DNA of 64,000 nt, from positions 310,001 through 374,000 of the forward strand of contig CP129469.1 of the NCBI GenBank assembly GCA_030583665.1, written 5' to 3'. Shown piece by piece: positions 57,204 through 64,000 of this stretch. Every line of letters starts with the position of its first letter. Positions within the stretch are counted from its first letter, which is position 1. The notes below the pieces were generated by a model. That model had not been told where the DNA came from, made no database searches, and saw only the letters and a program-made list of their open reading frames with translations. The position numbers and the translations under genes are program-made. Source of the stretch: Candidatus Jettenia sp. AMX2 (GTDB lineage Bacteria > Planctomycetota > Brocadiia > Brocadiales > Brocadiaceae).

Positions 57204-59285
57204 ATGTCAAATAAAGTAAATGTAACCATAGATGGAAAGGCGTACCGGTTTGATGCGGGTACAACCATTTTAGATGCAGCAAAATCGCTGGGTGTAGAAA
57301 TTCCTACACTATGCCATAATGATAAAATATCACATTATGCCGGTTGTTGGGTCTGTACGGTAGAACTGAAAAGCGGCCGGGGAGGGATGGTGCCTTCCTG
57401 TGCCACAAAACTTGAGGACGGTATGGTTGTGGAATTGGATAACAAAAGAGTAAAAGAGTCGCGGAAAGCGTCTCTGGACTTGCTTCTTTCTGACCATTTT
57501 GGAGATTGTTATGCACCCTGCAATCAAAAAGGATGTCCTGCAAATATTGATATTCAGGGTTTTCTTTTCCTGGAAGCCAGTGGATTGTATAAAGAAGCTG
57601 CAAATCTTATTCGGGAAAAAGCACCTTTTCCAAATGTGTTAGGCCGCGTTTGTCCAAGGCCATGTGAGGAAGTTTGCCGGCGACAAAAAGTGGATAAGTC
57701 AATCTTGATCGGTATTCAAAAACGGTATATCGCTGAAATGGAGGAAAAAGAAGGAGGGCCCTTTTTGCCAAAATTACCCCAGGGATCTTCCGGGAAAAAG
57801 GTGTCGATTATCGGCGCCGGGCCGGCCGGCCTCACTGCAGCATATTACCTAAGATTGCAGGGTCATGAAGTCACCATGTACGAACGTCATCCAAAACATG
57901 GCGGAATGCTCCGTTACGGAATACCTTATTACCGGCTTCCTGAAGATGTCATGGACCTGGAAGGCGATGCGATTGTAAACCAGTTGGGGGTGACTATTCA
58001 TTATAACGCTGAAGTGGGCAAATCCGTTGACTTTGATACCATCCTTCAAAATTCCGATGCGGTTCTTTTAGCCGTAGGAGCTTCCAGGGCTACTCCGATG
58101 GGGATAGAAGGGGAGGAACTTCCCGGGGTCTTTCCCGGCATTGATTTCCTGGAAAAGCTGGCTAAATACCAATCCGTGGATGTTGGGAAACGGGTTGTTG
58201 TTGTAGGAGGTGGAAGCACTGCAATGGATGCAGCCCGTTCTGCAATCCGGCTGGGAGCCAAAGCAACGGTAGTTTATCGGCGTTCGAAGAGTGAGATGCC
58301 TGCTCATCATGCAGAGGTTCGTGATGCTTATGATGAAGGAGTGGATATAAAGGTTTTGACCAATCCCATTAAAATTGAAAAAATACCGCAGGGTCTTAAA
58401 ATCACCTGTATAAAAATGGAATTAAGTGAGCCTGACGAGAGTGGGCGGAGACGTCCCATTGCGATTAGCGGCAGTGAATTTGAGATCGAAGCGGATTCTG
58501 TTATTATGGCGATTGGACAGAAAGTAGATTTTTCTTTTATAAAAAACAAGGAATTTAATAAATGGGGACAGTTTGATGCGAAAGGGAAAACATACCAAAC
58601 TCTTGCCGATCCGAAAATCTTTGTTGCCGGAGATTGTTACAAAGGTCCCGACCTTGCTGTTCGGGCCGTTGCTGATGCAAGAAAAGCTGCACAGTCGATA
58701 AACCAGTTCCTCAAAGGAGAAGAGGTTGTTGGGGAGGAAATTCGCTTTAGTTCTTACCCTGGGGACCTCGACATCTTGCCTCAGGAAATGTTTGAGGCAT
58801 TTACACCCCATACCAGGAAAGAGATTGATTTACTGCCGGTCAGTAAACGAGCTGGAAATTTTGATGAAGTCGAGCAGGGTTTTACCGCACAAGAGATGAC
58901 TGATGAGGCAAAACGGTGTCTGGAATGCGGTTGCAATGTTGTTGACATCTGCTTATTAAAGAAACATTCTCAGGTTTATCAGGCGGAACAAAATTTATAT
59001 GCGGGAACGAGAAGAACATACAGAGCAGATTACTCCCATGAAAAAATAAAGATGGAAACACATAAGTGCATAAATTGCAGTGCATGTGTGCGGGCAGTTA
59101 TTGAAATTAAGAAATGTCATATTCTGAATAATGCAGGACGAGGTTTTTCAACGCGTATCGTTCCAATGATAAACGTTCCTTTAGGCAAAACACATTGCGA
59201 TGGTTGTGAAGAATGTGTTAAGGTTTGTCCGACTGCAGGAGTACGGATTAACAGGGATATCTATTTGACAAGCAATCACGGATAA
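57204..59285 (+). CDS. Ferredoxin plus GltD-like FAD/NADPH oxidoreductase fusion (StnC-like)
   Basis: The 693-residue flavoprotein begins with a [2Fe-2S] NuoG/HydA-like ferredoxin (residues 1-80, LCHNDKISHYAGCWVC). A GltD/NfnB-type module follows, with two [4Fe-4S] clusters (CYAPCNQKGCPANI, GRVCPRPCEEVC), the FAD site IIGAGPAGLTAAYYL and the NADPH site VVVGGGSTAMDAARSAIRLG. A C-terminal ferredoxin with CINCSACV and CDGCEECVKVCP ends the protein. There is no H-cluster or molybdopterin domain, so this is neither a hydrogenase nor a formate dehydrogenase subunit by itself. It starts 2 bp after the NuoF-like stop. Together with NuoE and NuoF it matches the plan of StnABC, which couples NADH, NADPH and ferredoxin. 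Confidence 0.87.
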   Translation: MSNKVNVTIDGKAYRFDAGTTILDAAKSLGVEIPTLCHNDKISHYAGCWVCTVELKSGRGGMVPSCATKLEDGMVVELDNKRVKESRKASLDLLLSDHFGDCYAPCNQKGCPANIDIQGFLFLEASGLYKEAANLIREKAPFPNVLGRVCPRPCEEVCRRQKVDKSILIGIQKRYIAEMEEKEGGPFLPKLPQGSSGKKVSIIGAGPAGLTAAYYLRLQGHEVTMYERHPKHGGMLRYGIPYYRLPEDVMDLEGDAIVNQLGVTIHYNAEVGKSVDFDTILQNSDAVLLAVGASRATPMGIEGEELPGVFPGIDFLEKLAKYQSVDVGKRVVVVGGGSTAMDAARSAIRLGAKATVVYRRSKSEMPAHHAEVRDAYDEGVDIKVLTNPIKIEKIPQGLKITCIKMELSEPDESGRRRPIAISGSEFEIEADSVIMAIGQKVDFSFIKNKEFNKWGQFDAKGKTYQTLADPKIFVAGDCYKGPDLAVRAVADARKAAQSINQFLKGEEVVGEEIRFSSYPGDLDILPQEMFEAFTPHTRKEIDLLPVSKRAGNFDEVEQGFTAQEMTDEAKRCLECGCNVVDICLLKKHSQVYQAEQNLYAGTRRTYRADYSHEKIKMETHKCINCSACVRAVIEIKKCHILNNAGRGFSTRIVPMINVPLGKTHCDGCEECVKVCPTAGVRINRDIYLTSNHG

Positions 59286-59427
59286 AGGGTTGGATTGAGG
59301 AAGAACCTGTACATTTCATAAAAATAAACTGTCCGAGGCGAAGATTAATGCAGTCTCTCAAGTTGCCACAAACTGACGGATAACCTCGTCTGGGCCAGGT
59401 TTATAATACGGTATTTTGTAATTACAA

Positions 59428-60198
59428 TTACATTCTGACCACAATACCTTTTCTGGCTAAAAATTCCTTTACTTCCCGGATAGAAATTTCCCGGTAATGA
59501 AATATTGATGCAGCCAAAGCGGCATCTGCCTTTCCTTCGGTGAAAACATCATAAAAATGTTTCCATGTACCTGCTCCGCCCGATGCGATAATGGGTATAT
59601 CTACAGCCTCTGATATAGTTCTGTTTAATACAATATCATACCCATCCTTTGTGCCGTCGCAGTCCATACTGGTAAGTAATATTTCACCAGCCCCCCTTTC
59701 TTTGACTGTTTTTGCCCATTCAACAGCATTTAACCCGGTAGGTGTCCTGCCTCCGTTTATGTAGACTTCCCATTGTGGAGTATTCAGATTACTTTTTACT
59801 TTTTTTGCATCAATTGCAACTACAATGCATTGGCTTCCAAACCTTCGGGATGATTCTGTGACAAATTCCGGGTTTTTCACCGCAGCGGTATTTATTGAAA
59901 CTTTGTCTGCTCCCGCGTTCAGTAATCGGCGTATGTCATTGATGTTTTTAATCCCACCCCCTACGGTGAATGGTATAAATACCTGCTCAGCAGTTTTTTG
60001 CACAACGTCAAGAATAATATCTCTTTTTTCGTGGGATGCAGTGATATCGAGAAATGTGAGTTCGTCAGCTCCTTCCCTGTCATATTGGGCTGCTATTTCT
60101 ACCGGGTCTCCGGCATCTTTCAGATTTGAGAAATTAGTGCCTTTTACAACACGCCCGTCTTTAACGTCCAAACAAGGTATAATTCGTTTAGCCAGCAT
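59428..60198 (-). CDS. hisF: Imidazole glycerol phosphate synthase cyclase subunit
   Basis: HisF forms imidazole glycerol phosphate and AICAR from PRFAR and ammonia. The 256-residue barrel has the catalytic aspartates in [14 protein letters not shown] and VVAIDAKKV, and the phosphate loops VGGGIKNI and [11 protein letters not shown]. Length is exactly typical. It is separated from hisDCB at 46403-49548, so histidine genes are scattered, and hisH is not in the window. Confidence 0.95.
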   Translation of the reverse strand: MLAKRIIPCLDVKDGRVVKGTNFSNLKDAGDPVEIAAQYDREGADELTFLDITASHEKRDIILDVVQKTAEQVFIPFTVGGGIKNINDIRRLLNAGADKVSINTAAVKNPEFVTESSRRFGSQCIVVAIDAKKVKSNLNTPQWEVYINGGRTPTGLNAVEWAKTVKERGAGEILLTSMDCDGTKDGYDIVLNRTISEAVDIPIIASGGAGTWKHFYDVFTEGKADAALAASIFHYREISIREVKEFLARKGIVVRM

Positions 60199-60384
60199 AC
60201 AAGTTCATGGTAAAGGGATTTCCATTTTTTTTAAACAACGAACAAACTGTTGTGTATCGGAGACTCCACGAAAAAGGTCACTGCGGTTTTTTTTAAATTT
60301 GTAGTGGGTTATCGAACGGTGCATGAAGAAAGATACAACCTCTTAACCTTCGTTGTAAGGGAGGACTGAAGGAATACTTTGAAA

Positions 60385-61155
60385 TTAAAAATCTTTTTCC
60401 GGACTGCTCGCCTTTGCATAGAGTCTTTTTGGTATTCGTCCGGAAAGATATGCAAGGCGGCCGGATTCACAAGCCAGTCTCATGGCTCTTGCCATCTTCA
60501 CAGGGTCTTTTGCATGAGCAATGGCTGTATTCAACAGCACCCCTTCACTACCAAGTTCCATAGCAATAGTTACATCTGATGCAGTACCAACTCCGGCATC
60601 AACAATAATGGGTACCTTTGCTGATTCAAGAATAATGCGTATGTTATTTCTGTTAAGGATACCTTGGCCTGACCCAATGGGAGATCCTGCTGGCATAACA
60701 CAAGCAGCTCCCGCATCTTCCAGCCTTTTTGCAACAATTGGATCGTCAGAAGTATAGACAAGTACGGTAAAACCTTCTTTACTCAGTATACTCGTTGCCT
60801 TGAGGGTATCCACAGGATCAGGTAAAAGCGTCTTCTCATCGCCAAGCACTTCCAGTTTGATCATATCGGAGATACCTGTTTCACGGGCTAAGCGCGCTAC
60901 CCGAACTGCTTCGTCAGCGGAATAACATCCTGCTGTATTGGGCAAGATGGTATATCGTTTTGTATCAATATAATCCAGCAGGGATTCAGACGTATTCATT
61001 TTTGCCCTGCGGACAGCTACCGTTACCACTTCAGCGCCGCTTGCCTCCAGGGCCTGGACCATAATAGGAAAAGAAGGATATTTTCCTGTACCCACAAGAA
61101 GCCGGGAGGAAAACTCGTGTTTCCCGATCTTTATTTTTTCATCTGCAAATTCCAT
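60385..61155 (-). CDS. thiG: Thiazole synthase
   Basis: ThiG builds the thiazole ring of thiamine from deoxyxylulose phosphate, dehydroglycine and ThiS thiocarboxylate. The 256-residue barrel shows [36 protein letters not shown], the Schiff-base lysine in [22 protein letters not shown] and [18 protein letters not shown]. It follows thiS by 9 bp, so they are cotranscribed. Other thiamine genes (thiF, thiH) are not near. Confidence 0.95.
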   Translation of the reverse strand: MEFADEKIKIGKHEFSSRLLVGTGKYPSFPIMVQALEASGAEVVTVAVRRAKMNTSESLLDYIDTKRYTILPNTAGCYSADEAVRVARLARETGISDMIKLEVLGDEKTLLPDPVDTLKATSILSKEGFTVLVYTSDDPIVAKRLEDAGAACVMPAGSPIGSGQGILNRNNIRIILESAKVPIIVDAGVGTASDVTIAMELGSEGVLLNTAIAHAKDPVKMARAMRLACESGRLAYLSGRIPKRLYAKASSPEKDF

Positions 61156-61164
61156 GCGTTAATG

Positions 61165-61365
61165 TTAGCCACCACCTACAAAAATTACCACTTCCAGCAC
61201 ATCAGCATCTTTTATTTTCTGAGAAGAATGTTCCTTGCGAGGGATAATATTTGAATTTAATTCAACAACAGTGCGATGCTTATCAAAATTATACAACTCA
61301 AGCAGCCTGTCGATGGTGATTCCTGTCGGACATTCCTTTGTTTCGCCATTTAACGTAATTTTCAT
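61165..61365 (-). CDS. thiS: Sulfur carrier protein ThiS
   Basis: This 66-residue ubiquitin-like protein carries the sulfur for thiazole formation on its C-terminal glycine. It ends EVVIFVGGG, with the essential Gly-Gly, and has NGETKECPTGITIDRLLE and VELNSNIIPRKEH of the family. It is directly upstream of thiG. The family usually ends exactly GG; a third Gly precedes it here. Confidence 0.9.
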   Translation of the reverse strand: MKITLNGETKECPTGITIDRLLELYNFDKHRTVVELNSNIIPRKEHSSQKIKDADVLEVVIFVGGG

Positions 61366-61489
61366 TGCTCGCAGAGTAACGTATAAATATTATTGTATAA
61401 AATGATTACAGCGATTTCTGTTAACCTTAAAACAATTAGTTGAGAAAGCACCGAAAAAAAACTTATACAAAAACAACTAACAAAAATTC

Positions 61490-61641
61490 GTAACAATTTC
61501 GTTTTTTGAAAAAGTAGGGGCGAAGCATTTGCCGGTTTAGACTATGAACGCATTTATACCAATTTATAGCAAATGCTTCGCCCCTGCACTGTGTAGTAAA
61601 CATCGCTATTATTGGCATTTTTCAAAAAACGAAATTGTTAC
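61490..61641. mobile_element. MITE-like element with perfect 24-bp terminal inverted repeats
   Basis: The two ends (61490-61513 and 61618-61641) are exact 24-bp inverses beginning GTAACAATTTCG. Flanking AAAAATTC (61482-61489) and AAAAATTT (61642-61649) look like a degenerate target duplication. Inside is a second inverted repeat, AGGGGCGAAGCATTTGC (61516-61532), inverted at 61569-61585. The 152-bp length and the absence of a gene make it a miniature non-autonomous element, with one palindrome nested in another. It lies between divergent thiS and nrnA. Confidence 0.8.
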
Positions 61642-61687
61642 AAAAATTTTAACGTAACTGAAAATAAAATGCAAGTTAAAAGAGGGT

Positions 61688-61717
61688 TTGACAAAAGAGT
61701 TCTCTTGCGAATATAAT
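61688..61717 (+). promoter_or_regulatory. Sigma-70-type promoter for nrnA
   Basis: TTGACA (61688-61693) and TATAAT (61712-61717), both exact consensus, are separated by 18 bp. The predicted start is near 61724, about 75 nt upstream of the TTG codon at 61798 that has the AAGGAG site. The promoter is adjacent to the MITE-like element, about 46 bp from its right end. Confidence 0.85.
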
Positions 61718-61797
61718 AACGTTCAGGTTCCTTTGATACCTTGAATAAATACTATTTTGAAAAGATATACAGATTAAAACAGGTAAGGAGTAATGCG

Positions 61798-62802
61798 TTG
61801 AAAGTTGGCACGGTAAAAACGCTTGGGAAAGATATTTTTAATACCATACAACAACATGATTGTTTTATGATTACTTCACATGTTCGGACTGATGGAGACG
61901 GTATTGGATCTGAAATAGCCATCTATCATACTTTGAAAGCTTTCGGGAAATCAGTGGGAATTGTTAATGATTCTCAGGTTCCTCAAGCCTTTAAATTTAT
62001 CGTTCCTGATACTGGAATGTATATTTATCCTGAAATTCCGCCAGCACATGCAACTGTTGTTTTTACCCTGGATTGTCCAACCCTTGACCGGCTTGGCAAA
62101 ATTAAAGAAATTCTTCCTCATGATTCAATAATTATTAATATAGACCATCATATTTCCAATGAGTATTTTGGTACTATCAACTGGGTTGACGAAAACATGT
62201 GCTCAACAGGTGAGATGATTTTATTGCTTTTGAGGGAAATGAATATCGAAATTAATCCTGATATTGCTACTGCGTTATATGTTGCAATTGTTACAGATAC
62301 TGGAAGATTCACACACTCAAATACTACGCCGGGTGCACTGAGGGCTGCTGCTTTTCTTATCGAAAAGGGGGCAAGACATAGTGAAATCTCCAATTATGTG
62401 TATAATGCGCATCCATTTACTATGATTCAATTACATGCACAAGTACTTAACACGATCAGGCTTCACATGGAGAACAAGGTTGCAACAATTTTATTGACGA
62501 GGGAGATGCTGGACAAGACACAAATTAATGCCATTGATGCACAGGAATTTGCCGATATTCCTGTATCGATCGACGGTGTTTCCGTAGGTGTGTTATTCCG
62601 TGAGATGAAAGAACCTGACTGGGTTAAAGTGAGTCTAAGAAGCCGTAATGGATTTAATGTAAATAACATAGCTAAGACATTTGGGGGTGGAGGTCATAAA
62701 TATGCTTCTGGATTTGAGATTAAAGGCAGTATAGCAAAAGTGCAGGAACTTGTTTTACATGAATTAGAGAAGGCGTTATCTGTAAAAATGCAGACCCTTT
62801 AG
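61798..62802 (+). CDS. nrnA: DHH-family phosphoesterase, NrnA-like oligoribonuclease
   Basis: NrnA-type proteins degrade short RNA oligonucleotides and pAp. The roughly 334-residue protein has the DHH motifs SHVRTDGDGIGSE, TLDCPTLDR, INIDHHISNEYFG and GEMI. The DHHA1 C-terminal signature is FGGGGHKYASGF. The start is taken at TTG 61798 because AAGGAG lies 7 bp upstream; a TTG at 61741 adds 19 residues without a ribosome binding site. It heads a possible unit with the uracil-DNA glycosylase. Specialised cyclic-dinucleotide phosphodiesterases share this fold. Confidence 0.88.
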   Translation: MKVGTVKTLGKDIFNTIQQHDCFMITSHVRTDGDGIGSEIAIYHTLKAFGKSVGIVNDSQVPQAFKFIVPDTGMYIYPEIPPAHATVVFTLDCPTLDRLGKIKEILPHDSIIINIDHHISNEYFGTINWVDENMCSTGEMILLLLREMNIEINPDIATALYVAIVTDTGRFTHSNTTPGALRAAAFLIEKGARHSEISNYVYNAHPFTMIQLHAQVLNTIRLHMENKVATILLTREMLDKTQINAIDAQEFADIPVSIDGVSVGVLFREMKEPDWVKVSLRSRNGFNVNNIAKTFGGGGHKYASGFEIKGSIAKVQELVLHELEKALSVKMQTL

Positions 62803-62887
62803 TTCGCCTGTTTTCAAAGAAAGCTTTAATCCAGCAATTAAATCTCATTTTTATATAATACTTTATTCTGCTTATTTAAAATTAATT

Positions 62888-63682
62888 ATGTGTGTAAGTG
62901 ATATAAAAAAAGAGTTGGTTTCTGTCATTCGCGCTTTTAAAACAACGATTGAAATTGAAAAAGAATTCGGTGTTGATACGGTTACCTGTGACAAATTGAA
63001 TACAAGGAAAAGTCCTGATGCGACGGAACCTTTAACAGACACGATCACTTCCTTTCCTATGGCATCAAAATCTGTTGAAAAGAAAACCACTGTGACCGAA
63101 AATAAAAAAAGGGCCGGGAAACTTTTGGAATTATTGCAGCAAGAGATGTTGGTCTGTCATAAGTGTCCGTTACAGAAAACAAGGACAAATCTTGTTTTTG
63201 GTACCGGCAATCCTGCGGCAGATCTTATGTTTGTTGGTGAAGCTCCAGGTCGTGACGAAGATACTCAAGGGGAGCCTTTTGTGGGCCGTGCCGGTCAACT
63301 ACTTAATAAGATCATTGAGGCTATTGGTATGAACCGGGGCGATGTCTATATTGCGAATGTGTTGAAATGCCGACCTCCGGCAAACCGGAACCCCCTTCCG
63401 GATGAAATTGCCCTTTGTATGCCGTATCTTCTGAAACAAATAGAAATAATTAAACCTAAGGTGCTTTGTGCTCTTGGAACCTTTGCAGCGCAAACATTAC
63501 TGGGTACAAAAGCTTCGGTTGGTGCTCTAAGAGGCAAATTTCACGATTATAAAGGTATTCCTCTGATGGTTACTTTCCATCCGGCATATCTTCTGAGAAA
63601 CCCAAATGATAAGGTAAAAGTATGGGAAGATATAAAGAAGGTCCGTGATCTTTTAAACAAATTGGCTTATAAAGTATCCTGA
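62888..63682 (+). CDS. Uracil-DNA glycosylase family 4
   Basis: The enzyme removes uracil from DNA and binds a [4Fe-4S] cluster. The catalytic domain (about residues 80-264) contains VCHKCPL, GEAPGRDEDTQGEPFVGRAGQLL, ANVLKCRPPANRNP, the cluster-region CMPYLL and VTFHPAYLLRN. An extra N-terminal region of about 75 residues, rich in lysine and glutamate, has no recognised domain. It lies 85 bp after nrnA in the same direction. Confidence 0.9.
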   Translation: MCVSDIKKELVSVIRAFKTTIEIEKEFGVDTVTCDKLNTRKSPDATEPLTDTITSFPMASKSVEKKTTVTENKKRAGKLLELLQQEMLVCHKCPLQKTRTNLVFGTGNPAADLMFVGEAPGRDEDTQGEPFVGRAGQLLNKIIEAIGMNRGDVYIANVLKCRPPANRNPLPDEIALCMPYLLKQIEIIKPKVLCALGTFAAQTLLGTKASVGALRGKFHDYKGIPLMVTFHPAYLLRNPNDKVKVWEDIKKVRDLLNKLAYKVS

Positions 63683-63745
63683 CTCTGATATGTATGGACT
63701 GAAAAGGATTTTATACCAAACTAGGATTACGGCTACGAGCGTATT

Positions 63746-64000
63746 TTATTGTTCAAAAAGCGGTGTTGAAGATGTTTTTTGGACATTGCCAATGGCATAC
63801 AAATAGGTGTCGTTTGACCCAACATAAATAGTTCCGTCTGGGCCAATAGCAGGGGACGATTCAATGGTATCTTTTGTTTGAAAAGACCATTTAAGGGTTC
63901 CGTCTGTAATAATCGCATAAATTTTTCCGTCACTCGATCCGATATAAGTCGTTCCCTCCGCATCAATAACGGGAGAAGATGCTATCCAGCGGCTTGTTTT
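63746..64000 (-). CDS. PQQ-like beta-propeller protein, C-terminal part (cut by window edge)
   Basis: Reading the minus strand from the window edge gives 84 codons and a stop. The product contains two propeller repeats, SSPVIDAEGTTYIGSSDGKIYAI and SSPAIGPDGTIYVGSNDTYLYAI in shortened form, and ends KTSSTPLFEQ. The repeats match the protein encoded at 45224-46387, so the two are paralogues. The start lies outside the window. It converges with the uracil-DNA glycosylase gene. Confidence 0.85.
   Translation of the reverse strand, partial: KTSRWIASSPVIDAEGTTYIGSSDGKIYAIITDGTLKWSFQTKDTIESSPAIGPDGTIYVGSNDTYLYAIGNVQKTSSTPLFEQ

Noticed and set aside
55414-59285. Complex I (Nuo) or a soluble hydrogenase
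   Set aside because: There are no membrane Nuo subunits and no H-cluster or Ni-Fe catalytic subunit; the GltD-like module points to a transhydrogenase.

Overview
The window is about 40% GC and holds mostly housekeeping and metabolic genes of a Gram-negative bacterium. The organism is inferred, not proven. A hopanoid C-3 methylase-like radical SAM enzyme, a formate/nitrite (FNT) channel beside an HPP-family (putative nitrite) transporter, an AsmA/DUF748 envelope protein, rubrerythrin-type proteins and an IS1380 element together suggest an anaerobic planctomycete of the anammox order Brocadiales. No hydrazine synthase or other diagnostic gene is present, so treat this as a working hypothesis.

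Layout. 1-8091: frameshifted end of a molybdopterin oxidoreductase, an aldehyde dehydrogenase, RNase R, a YhaM-like nuclease, glyS and a 58-aa conserved small protein. 8101-19234: a second aldehyde dehydrogenase, a PfkB kinase, an M20 peptidase, a GNAT enzyme, rubrerythrin, a c-di-GMP-I riboswitch in front of a PAS-PAS-GGDEF-EAL protein, endonuclease IV and a ferritin-like protein, with several families of intergenic repeats. 19449-26726: a membrane-anchored beta-propeller protein and a DUF748 protein, transcribed divergently and separated by an intact IS1380-family element. 26837-29980: ECF sigma factor, anti-sigma factor and hpnR in one direction. 30174-38379: a TIM-barrel-like protein, bioB, bioF and alr; then, on the other strand, an orphan NtrC-type regulator and pabB-pabC. 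38571-45016: xerC/D, then an HPP transporter, a Cache-HAMP-PASx3 sensor with no output domain, a coiled-coil membrane protein, a pseudo-receiver and an FNT channel. 45224-49548 (minus): hisD-hisC-hisB and a PQQ-like propeller protein, behind a consensus promoter and a leader terminator. 49811-54694: a 35-aa CxxC/lysine-rich protein, RNase P RNA and dnaG-rpoD-zinc ribbon protein. 54969-59285: a NuoE/NuoF/GltD-like trio that looks like an electron-bifurcating transhydrogenase of the Stn type. 59428-64000: hisF, thiS-thiG, a MITE-like element, NrnA, family-4 uracil-DNA glycosylase and the end of another PQQ-like propeller gene.

Most notable: (i) the HPP/sensor/pseudo-receiver/FNT cluster, which reads as an undescribed anion (probably nitrite) uptake and sensing module without a kinase or an intact receiver; (ii) the Stn-like trio; (iii) a c-di-GMP riboswitch controlling a diguanylate cyclase with a degenerate EAL domain; (iv) hpnR downstream of an ECF sigma/anti-sigma pair; and (v) the promoter-plus-terminator leader before hisD. 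No tRNA gene or CRISPR array was seen.
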